A stretch of DNA of 24,915 nt. Source: 2-12-FULL-42-15 sp964196565. GTDB lineage: Bacteria > Pseudomonadota > Gammaproteobacteria > Coxiellales > Coxiellaceae. Below are positions 8,143 to 14,941 of the stretch, one piece after another. Position numbers and translations under genes: made by a program. The stretch lies in NCBI GenBank assembly GCA_964196565.1, contig CAXMUH010000130.1, positions 1-24,915 of the forward strand, given 5' to 3'. A model generated the notes under the pieces. It did no database searches and was not told the DNA's origin. It saw only the letters and a program-made list of their open reading frames with translations. Within the stretch, counting starts at the first letter, position 1, and each line of letters opens with the position of its first letter.

Positions 8143-9459
8143 AAGGTTGTAATTGGGCTAGGCGCGACGGGCATCTCTTGCATAGAATATCTGCGTGCAC
8201 ATGGCGTTGAAGTGGTGGCGATGGACAGCGCTCTTTGTCCGAGTGGCTATTCTGTTTTACAATCCGATTATCCTGATGTAAATTGCGTGCTGGGGAAACT
8301 CGATCCAAATATTTTAAACCAAGCGACAGAGATTATTGTCAGCCCCGGTGTTCCCATTAAACAACCGCTGCTAGCCGAATGTATCGCTCGTAAGCAACCG
8401 GTGATCGGAGATATTGAATTGTTTTTACGGGCAACAGAAAAACCGATTTATGCCATCACCGGATCTAATGGTAAAACCACAGTCACCGCATTGGTGGGCG
8501 AGATGGCGCGCGGGGCGAATAGAAATATTATGGTGGCAGGTAATATTGGTAAACCGGTTTTAGCGTTATTGTCAGGCTCTACTGCAGATGGTTATGTGTT
8601 GGAATTATCCAGTTTTCAGCTCGAAACCACCTATTCTTTAAGAGCGAAAGCAGCCGTGGTTTTAAACGTGACGCCAGATCATATGGATCGATACACGGAT
8701 TTTGAGGCGTATCTTAAGGCAAAACAAAGTATTTATCAGAACGCAGTTTATCCGATTGTTAATTTAGATTCCCCAGAAATTTGGCAATCCTTAGATTTAA
8801 AAGGTGAAAAAATTAGTTTTTCACTGAAAGATGACACAGCTGATTATTGCGTTAAACACCATAACGGTAAAAATTATTTATCCTGTCGTGGAAAGCGTTT
8901 GCTGGATGTTGTTGAGATGCAATTGCAAGGTGAGCATAATTGGCAAAATGCATTGGTGGCTTTAGCACTGGGTGAAACCATGAATTTACCCATGATTAGC
9001 ATGTTGACGGCATTGACTCAATTTAAAGGTCTGGCGCATCGCTGCCAATTAGTACGAATTAAAAACTCCGTCACTTGGTACAATGATTCTAAAGGAACAA
9101 ATGTTGGAGCGACGCTAACGGCGATTAATAGCTTGGCTAACGCAACTAAAGGAAATCTTATTTTATTGGCAGGGGGATTGGCAAAAGACGCAGACTTTAA
9201 ACCTCTTCGTCAAAGTGTCAATAAAAATGTAAGCGACGTGATTTTATTTGGCAAGGATGCAGAGTTAATCGCTCGAGCATTACAAAAATCTGCCAAACTG
9301 CATTTTGTGGATGATTTGGATGCTGCGGTGTTATTAGCGGATAAGCTCGTCTGCCCCGATGACTGCGTGTTGCTATCACCTGCGTGTGCGAGTTTTGATA
9401 TGTTTTTAAATTATGCCGCCCGGGGTGATCATTTTATTAAGGCCGTGACAAATTTATGA
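8140..9459 (+). CDS. murD: UDP-N-acetylmuramoyl-L-alanine--D-glutamate ligase
   Basis: MurD adds D-glutamate to UDP-MurNAc-L-Ala in the cytoplasm. The 439-residue protein begins with the UDP-binding Rossmann motif VIGLGATG (4-11). The ATP P-loop is TGSNGKTT (107-114), and NVTPDHMDRY, GEHNWQNALVA and NDSKGTNVGAT are MurD signatures. The start is TTG with a perfect AGGAGGT, making the N-terminus several residues shorter than in many homologues. A weak start codon coupled to a strong ribosome site may tune dosage. The end overlaps ftsW by ATGA, implying translational coupling. Confidence 0.96.
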   Translation: MKVVIGLGATGISCIEYLRAHGVEVVAMDSALCPSGYSVLQSDYPDVNCVLGKLDPNILNQATEIIVSPGVPIKQPLLAECIARKQPVIGDIELFLRATEKPIYAITGSNGKTTVTALVGEMARGANRNIMVAGNIGKPVLALLSGSTADGYVLELSSFQLETTYSLRAKAAVVLNVTPDHMDRYTDFEAYLKAKQSIYQNAVYPIVNLDSPEIWQSLDLKGEKISFSLKDDTADYCVKHHNGKNYLSCRGKRLLDVVEMQLQGEHNWQNALVALALGETMNLPMISMLTALTQFKGLAHRCQLVRIKNSVTWYNDSKGTNVGATLTAINSLANATKGNLILLAGGLAKDADFKPLRQSVNKNVSDVILFGKDAELIARALQKSAKLHFVDDLDAAVLLADKLVCPDDCVLLSPACASFDMFLNYAARGDHFIKAVTNL

Positions 9460-10634
9460 AGCAACCTCGTTCAATTCGTTGGTTTTATGATAAATGGATA
9501 TTATTCACCGTACTTGCCATGCTGATGCTCGGGTTATTGATGGTGAGTTCTGCATCGATGGTGATTTCTGATCGCCAATTTGATTTTCCTTTTCATTATT
9601 TAATTCATCAAGCCATCTATATTGGCATGGGGCTAGTGGTTGCTTGGTGCGTGACTCGGATTCCCATCCAGTTTTGGAAACGCTGGGGTGGCTACATGAT
9701 GATTGTGGGCCTATTGTTATTGTTGGCTGTTTTGATTCCCGGGATAGGTAAAATGGTTAATGGTTCACGGCGTTGGATTAATTTAGGGTTTATGACGCTG
9801 CAGGTAACCGAATTAGTTAAACTTGTTTCGATAATATATTTAGCTAATTATTTAGTGCGTTATCAAGAGCAGGTAAAACATCAACTGATCGGCACAATTA
9901 AGCCGATGATTTTATTGGCGGTGATGGCAGTTTTATTGCTGCTAGAGCCCGATTTTGGCACATTTGTCGTGATCAGTGCGACTTTTATGGCGTTATTATT
10001 TATTGCGGAGGTGCGGTTATGGCCTTTTATAGTGTTATTTCTGTTGGTGGGTACTGCTTTAGTTTTTATTGCAATAATGTCCCCATATCGCCTGGCTAGA
10101 TTAACCACTTTTATTAACCCATGGGCGAAACAGTTTGGTGCAGGTTACCAGTTGACTCAATCTTTAATTGCTTTTGGGCGTGGTGGCTTATTTGGTGTCG
10201 GTTTGGGTAACAGTGTGCAAAAATTATTTTATTTGCCAGAGGCACACACGGATTTTATTTTTGCAGTGATCGGTGAAGAGCTTGGTTTAGTGGGTGAAAT
10301 CATTGTGATTGCTTTGTATGTGGTGTTAATCGCCAGAATTTTCATTTTGGCGCGACGTTCTCGAGAGGTTGGCAACCCCTTTTCTTATTATCTGCTGGTT
10401 GGAATTGGATTATGGCTTGGTTTTCAAGCATTAATTAATATGGGTGTCAGCGTTGGTGTGTTACCGACCAAAGGTTTAACGTTGCCTTTTATTAGTTATG
10501 GCGGCAGTAGTTTAATTGTTAATTGTGTTGCTATTGCTTTTGTTCTTAGAGTTGCGTTTGAGAATGTATCTAATGACAGATCAGTCTCCAATAAAGAGCG
10601 TTATGTGGTTTTTCAGAATCGGGGTGCAACATGA
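9456..10634 (+). CDS. ftsW: Septal peptidoglycan glycosyltransferase FtsW (SEDS family)
   Basis: FtsW polymerises lipid II at the septum together with the transpeptidase FtsI. The 392-residue polytopic inner membrane protein carries the SEDS hallmarks: NGSRRWI (102-108), EPDFGT (164-169), PEAHTDFIFA (261-270) with D266 at the position of the proposed catalytic aspartate, and the GVLPTKGLTLPFISYGGSS signature (334-352). Its partner gene ftsI is not in this window. The ATG overlaps the murD stop by four bases, and its own stop overlaps the murG start in the same way. Confidence 0.97.
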   Translation: MKQPRSIRWFYDKWILFTVLAMLMLGLLMVSSASMVISDRQFDFPFHYLIHQAIYIGMGLVVAWCVTRIPIQFWKRWGGYMMIVGLLLLLAVLIPGIGKMVNGSRRWINLGFMTLQVTELVKLVSIIYLANYLVRYQEQVKHQLIGTIKPMILLAVMAVLLLLEPDFGTFVVISATFMALLFIAEVRLWPFIVLFLLVGTALVFIAIMSPYRLARLTTFINPWAKQFGAGYQLTQSLIAFGRGGLFGVGLGNSVQKLFYLPEAHTDFIFAVIGEELGLVGEIIVIALYVVLIARIFILARRSREVGNPFSYYLLVGIGLWLGFQALINMGVSVGVLPTKGLTLPFISYGGSSLIVNCVAIAFVLRVAFENVSNDRSVSNKERYVVFQNRGAT

Positions 10635-11734
10635 AGCGAGTGATGATTATTGCCGGTGGTACCGGTGGACATATTTTTCCGGCATTGGCTGTGGCGGATG
10701 AGTTAAAAAAGGAAGGGCATACCGTCTTTTGGTTGGGAGCGCGAGCTGGCTTGGAAACTAAGCTTGTGCCGTCAATTTATCCGCTTTCGCTCATCTCAGT
10801 AAAAGGCGTTCGCAACAACGGTTTGCGCGCAAAATTATTGGCGCCATGGCAAATATTCCGTGCCATTATTAAAGCCTATACTGTGATTAAATCAAAAAAA
10901 CCCGATGTGGTTTTGGCGATGGGTGGTTATGTGGCGCTACCCGGAGGACTGGCCGCATGGCTGGCGCGGGTGCCTTTGGTTATCCATGAGCAAAATGCCA
11001 AAGCAGGTTTAACCAATCGGTTTTTATTGCGATTTTCGCGGGTACGTTTGCAAGCTTTTTCCCATGCGTTTTCTTCCTCGATTAGGGCAAAAACGGTAGG
11101 TAATCCGGTTCGCCAATCTTTATTGGAGCAGCCTCTACCCGAGAGTCGTTTATCACAGCGGGCCCCGCCATTGCGTGTGTTAATTGTTGGTGGCAGCCAA
11201 GGCGCACGAGCACTCAATCAATGTGTGGTTTCACTTTGGTTAAAGTACCCTAATTTACAAGAGATTTCTGTTTGGCATCAAACAGGCGAGAAAGATTATG
11301 TGGTGACCAAATCGGCATATGAAACATTGCCAATAGAGGCTAAGGTAGAAGCATTTATTGATGAGATTGCAACAGCATATGCTTGGGCTGATGTGATTAT
11401 TTGTCGAGCGGGGGCGATGACGGTGAGTGAGCTTGCAGCTGTAGGGGCCGCCAGTATTTTAATCCCTTATCCGCATGCAGTTGATCAACATCAGCATTAT
11501 AATGCGCGTTATTTGTCTGATCAAGGTGCGGCCATTTTATTGGATCAAAAGCACTTAAGCCCAGTTGCACTGATGAAATTACTGCAAAAATTTATCAATG
11601 ACAAACAATGCTTGCTTAAAATGGCACAGTCTGCTAAAAATTTAGCTTACAGTCATGCCGCACAAAGTGTTGCTAAGGCGTGTCTTACACTTGATATGGA
11701 TGATCATTCACAAGAGGCTGACAACGGATGTTAG
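10631..11734 (+). CDS. murG: UDP-N-acetylglucosamine--undecaprenyl-PP-MurNAc-pentapeptide GlcNAc transferase
   Basis: MurG adds GlcNAc to lipid I on the cytoplasmic face of the membrane, giving lipid II. The 367-residue GT-B protein has the N-terminal glycine loop AGGTGGHIFPALAVA (8-22), HEQNAKAG in the acceptor region, a second glycine loop VGGSQGA, and the UDP-GlcNAc site SELAAVGAASILIPYP followed by DQHQHYNA. Length and motifs are standard. The ATG overlaps the ftsW stop by four bases. The end overlaps the murC start by seven bases, so the three genes are translationally linked. Confidence 0.98.
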   Translation: MKRVMIIAGGTGGHIFPALAVADELKKEGHTVFWLGARAGLETKLVPSIYPLSLISVKGVRNNGLRAKLLAPWQIFRAIIKAYTVIKSKKPDVVLAMGGYVALPGGLAAWLARVPLVIHEQNAKAGLTNRFLLRFSRVRLQAFSHAFSSSIRAKTVGNPVRQSLLEQPLPESRLSQRAPPLRVLIVGGSQGARALNQCVVSLWLKYPNLQEISVWHQTGEKDYVVTKSAYETLPIEAKVEAFIDEIATAYAWADVIICRAGAMTVSELAAVGAASILIPYPHAVDQHQHYNARYLSDQGAAILLDQKHLSPVALMKLLQKFINDKQCLLKMAQSAKNLAYSHAAQSVAKACLTLDMDDHSQEADNGC

Positions 11735-13116
11735 GAAGTCATACTAAACATATTCACTGCATTGGAATTGGTGGCATTGGCGTTAGTGCCTTGGCTGAGA
11801 TGTTGCTGTTACAGGGGTACCGTGTGTCAGGATCCGATTTGATTTCAAATCGAAATACAGAACGCTTGAATCAATTGGGCGCAAAAGTTTCATTGGGTCA
11901 CAGTGCTGACAACATTAGAAATCCGGATGGTGTGGTATTTTCGAGTGCAATTTCAACTAATAACCCTGAATATATTGCGGCAGAAAAAAATAAAATACCG
12001 TTGCTTTCACGCGGCGCATTGTTGGCAGAACTTGTTAATCAATTTCGTACGATAACGGTTGCAGGCACGCATGGTAAAACAACAACCACTGGGCTCATTG
12101 CTCACCTTTTAATGGTTGCGGGGCATGACCCATCTTATGTTATCGGTGGGATCCTTAATAACCAGGCAAGTCCAGCACATTTAGGCCAAGGTGAATTTTG
12201 CGTTGTAGAGGCAGATGAAAGTGATGCGTCATTTTTATTTATGCAGCCTCAATACACAATTATCACCAATATCGATGCGGACCATTTAGAGGCCTATCAT
12301 GGTGATTTTGAAAAACTTAAATCCTCTTTTTTGGATTTTTTAAATAAAATTCCAAGCCATGGTGCGGCAATTGTATGTATTGATGATCCGATTATTCGCA
12401 GTTTAATTCCCAAAATAACCTGTCGGTTAATTACCTATGGGTTTAGTGAACAAGCATCGGTTCGTGCTTGTTATTTTCATCAAAACGGTATTATCAGTGA
12501 GTTTACGGTGCGTTTTGATGACGAGCAAACCTGTATTCCAGCCACCTTGGCGCTGCCAGGTCAGCATAATGTGCTAAATGCGTTAGCCGCCATAGCGCTT
12601 GTAAAGGAGCTCAATATTGCGAAAGAATTAATTCAAAAGGCATTAAATACTTTCCCCGGTGTTGGTCGACGCTTCCATGGTCATGGTCTAATGCGTTTGG
12701 CAAAAGGAAGTGCTTTGGTGTTTGAAGATTATGGTCATCATCCTAAAGAGATAAGAGCGACACTTGAGGCCGCTAAACTTGCTTGGCCAGATCGGCGTGT
12801 TGTGGTGGTGTTTCAGCCACACCGATATTCTCGTACCCGTGATTTATATAACGAATTTATTAGCGTTTTAAAAGAGGCAGATAAACTTTATCTGGTTGAT
12901 GTTTATGGTGCAGGTGAAGATCCACTTGATAATATATCGAGTGTTAGAATAGCGGAAGAAGTTGCAGAAAACGCGAAAACAAAGCCAGATTATGTGGCGG
13001 ACATTAAATTGTTACCTGAGCTTTTATATCAAAATCTTCATGATAACGACATCGTCATATTGCAAGGTGCTGGGAATATTGGCGCTGTTTCAAAACAATT
13101 ACCGATGGAAGAATGA
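11728..13116 (+). CDS. murC: UDP-N-acetylmuramate--L-alanine ligase
   Basis: MurC adds L-alanine to UDP-MurNAc, the first peptide step of the pathway. The 462-residue protein opens with the dinucleotide-like loop HCIGIGGIGVSALAE (10-24). The P-loop is GTHGKTTTT (113-121), and VVEADESDASF, NIDADHLEAYHG, EDYGHHPKEI and FQPHRYSRT are MurC signatures. The ATG lies inside the last codons of murG, with GAGG about ten bases upstream. The stop overlaps the murB start as ATGA. Confidence 0.98.
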   Translation: MLGSHTKHIHCIGIGGIGVSALAEMLLLQGYRVSGSDLISNRNTERLNQLGAKVSLGHSADNIRNPDGVVFSSAISTNNPEYIAAEKNKIPLLSRGALLAELVNQFRTITVAGTHGKTTTTGLIAHLLMVAGHDPSYVIGGILNNQASPAHLGQGEFCVVEADESDASFLFMQPQYTIITNIDADHLEAYHGDFEKLKSSFLDFLNKIPSHGAAIVCIDDPIIRSLIPKITCRLITYGFSEQASVRACYFHQNGIISEFTVRFDDEQTCIPATLALPGQHNVLNALAAIALVKELNIAKELIQKALNTFPGVGRRFHGHGLMRLAKGSALVFEDYGHHPKEIRATLEAAKLAWPDRRVVVVFQPHRYSRTRDLYNEFISVLKEADKLYLVDVYGAGEDPLDNISSVRIAEEVAENAKTKPDYVADIKLLPELLYQNLHDNDIVILQGAGNIGAVSKQLPMEE

Positions 13117-14021
13117 ATACCAATCAATTTAAGAATTTACAAGGCGAATTGAAGTCGGATTATCCGCTAGCCCGGCATACTTCTTGGCGCGTTGGTGGCC
13201 AAGCTGAGTTCTGTTATCGCCCAGCTAACTTGGCAGACCTTGAAAATTTTTTAGCGCAGATTCCACAAGATATGCCATTGACCTGGTTGGGTTTGGGCAG
13301 TAATGTTTTGATACGTGATGCTGGAATTAAGGGTGTGGTTATTTTAACGTTGAATCGTTTAAATGATATAACGTTATTAGAGGAAAATCTACTGCGAGTT
13401 GAGGCTGGAGTAACAGGCGCGAAGTTAGCAAAATTTTGTGTTCGCAATGGTTTTGAGAGTGGCGTTTTTTTTGCCGGTATTCCGGGTACGGTTGGCGGGG
13501 CCTTAGCAATGAATGCGGGCGCTTTTAAGGGGGAAACTTGGGCACAGGTGGAAGCGGTCGAGGTGATTGACCGTTTTGGCAAAAGGCAAAAGCGTTTACC
13601 AAAAGAATTTGATATAAACTATCGCCAAGTTTTAGGCCAGAAAGATGAATATTTTGCTGCGGGTTATTTTCGATTTGAAAAAGGAGATAGCGCTTGCGCA
13701 CAACAAGATTTGCGTCTGCTATTGCAAAAGCGCAACAGCGCTCAACCGATTGGCACCTACAGTTGTGGTTCAGTTTTTCGCAATCCCGCGGGTGATTTTG
13801 CAGCCAGGCTGGTCGAGCAAACAGGTTTAAAAGGTTACCGTATAGGACAAGCCGAGGTTTCTGAAAAGCACGCTAATTTTATTTTAAACACAGGGGACGC
13901 CAGAGCTGCTGATATTGAGAATTTAATTCACTATGTGGCTGATCAGGTTTGGCAGCATCAGGGAGTTAAATTAGTCCCAGAGGTGCATATTTTGGGTGAA
14001 AAATGTATCCAACGTAGGTGA
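13113..14021 (+). CDS. murB: UDP-N-acetylenolpyruvoylglucosamine reductase
   Basis: MurB is an FAD flavoprotein that reduces UDP-GlcNAc-enolpyruvate to UDP-MurNAc with NADPH. The 302-residue protein is the shorter type II form rather than the 342-residue E. coli form. FAD-binding segments are LGLGSNVLIRD (60-70) and AGIPGTVGGALAMNAGA (121-137). The active site is represented by Y170-R171, Ser220 in CGSVFRNP and Glu290 in KLVPEVHILG. GYRIGQAEVSEKHANFI is the type II signature. It ends the first part of the cluster: ddl and then ftsQ normally follow, but here a repeat and the porin/Amt insert begin within 15 bp of the stop. Confidence 0.97.
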   Translation: MNTNQFKNLQGELKSDYPLARHTSWRVGGQAEFCYRPANLADLENFLAQIPQDMPLTWLGLGSNVLIRDAGIKGVVILTLNRLNDITLLEENLLRVEAGVTGAKLAKFCVRNGFESGVFFAGIPGTVGGALAMNAGAFKGETWAQVEAVEVIDRFGKRQKRLPKEFDINYRQVLGQKDEYFAAGYFRFEKGDSACAQQDLRLLLQKRNSAQPIGTYSCGSVFRNPAGDFAARLVEQTGLKGYRIGQAEVSEKHANFILNTGDARAADIENLIHYVADQVWQHQGVKLVPEVHILGEKCIQRR

Positions 14022-14033
14022 CTTTTAGGTTTC

Positions 14034-14108
14034 GTTATTCCGGCGTATGCCGGAATCTGCATAAATTGGCACTTACCTTCAAGAGATCCCTGCATACGCA
14101 GTGATGAC
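14034..14108. repeat. Palindromic repeat pair at the left edge of the insert
   Basis: A partial forward unit contains a perfect 8-bp stem, ATTCCGGC-GTAT-GCCGGAAT (14037-14056). It is followed by an inverted full unit (14066-14108). The reverse complement of that unit aligns along its length with the 41-bp units at 17931 and 17980: both read GTCAT, then a CGGC/CTGC and GCAGG core, then ATCTYTTGAA and AAGTGCCA. Facing units like these form a MITE- or REP-like element. It sits 12 bp after the murB stop and could stall or process the mur transcript, but there is no T tract after the first stem. Confidence 0.65.
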
Positions 14109-14190
14109 GGTGCTAAAAAAAACCTGTTAAAAATAGAACAAAAATGATAGACTAATCAAAAGGATAGTAATTTTTTGGAAGGAACCAAAT

Positions 14191-14934
14191 ATGCAGCCTT
14201 TAAAGCTGAGCTTAGCTTTTTCCATTTTGACAGTCTCTGCATCTATTGCAAATGCCTCCAATTCTCTGCCAGATCAATCCACTTGGTTAGGTGATAATTT
14301 TTCAGTCAGTGCAAACGTAGCATTAGTTTCCAACTATATTTGGCGTGGCGTCAGTCAAACTGACAATGGTCCCGCAATGCAGGGTCAGTTTAAACTTAAA
14401 AGCGTGCTTGGTTTCTATGGAAGTGTTTGGGGGTCGAATGTGAATTTCCTCGACGCTCAGAATAAAACTGCAACCGGAGAGTTGGATTATATAGTTGGTT
14501 TTGAAAAGCAAATCCATGATTTTGGCATCGATTTTGGCGCCTATTTTTATACTTATCCCAAAACCACTGGTATTGATTATACCGAGTCGTTTGTTCGATT
14601 GAGTTATAAGATTGTTCATTTTGGTGTGGGTTATACTCATAATTTTTTTGATACCGGTGGTAGTGGAACGTATTACTTTGGCGGACTCGACTACACAATA
14701 AAAAGCCATAATGTTTACTTGCAAGCGATTAGCATCGGTGGTGGTGCAGGTTATTATGCACTTAACGGACCCGTTTTTGCGGGCAAAAGCTATTGGAACT
14801 ATCGTTTATACCTCAAGAAATCCTTTAAACACTTTGCTGCTGAACTGGCATGGACGGATACGGATGGCGGTTTAGGACTTGCTCCGTGGGATGATAGTCA
14901 TATAGTTGCTATACTTTCTGCATCAATTGGATAG
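14191..14934 (+). CDS. TorF family putative porin (TIGR02001-type outer membrane protein)
   Basis: The 247-residue protein has an N-terminal signal peptide with a hydrophobic core and an ANA cleavage motif, giving cleavage near residue 22. The mature part matches the TorF/TIGR02001 putative porin family: FSVSANVALVSNYIWRGVSQ, then DNGPAMQG, then GFYGSVWGSNVNF and an acidic-aromatic ELDYIVGFEK segment. Alternating aromatic and polar strands suggest a small outer membrane beta-barrel. GGAAGGA lies eight to nine bases before the ATG. The function of the family is poorly defined; members are often found beside ammonium transporter or glnK genes, which fits the gene 7 bp downstream. The pair probably forms an operon, with this barrel possibly passing a small nitrogenous solute. 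That substrate is inference. Confidence 0.85.
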   Translation: MQPLKLSLAFSILTVSASIANASNSLPDQSTWLGDNFSVSANVALVSNYIWRGVSQTDNGPAMQGQFKLKSVLGFYGSVWGSNVNFLDAQNKTATGELDYIVGFEKQIHDFGIDFGAYFYTYPKTTGIDYTESFVRLSYKIVHFGVGYTHNFFDTGGSGTYYFGGLDYTIKSHNVYLQAISIGGGAGYYALNGPVFAGKSYWNYRLYLKKSFKHFAAELAWTDTDGGLGLAPWDDSHIVAILSASIG

Positions 14935-14941
14935 GTGAAAT

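Noticed and set aside
14037..14056. The perfect hairpin after murB as an intrinsic terminator
   Set aside because: There is no T tract after the stem, and the sequence belongs to a repeat family. Termination there is possible but not supported.
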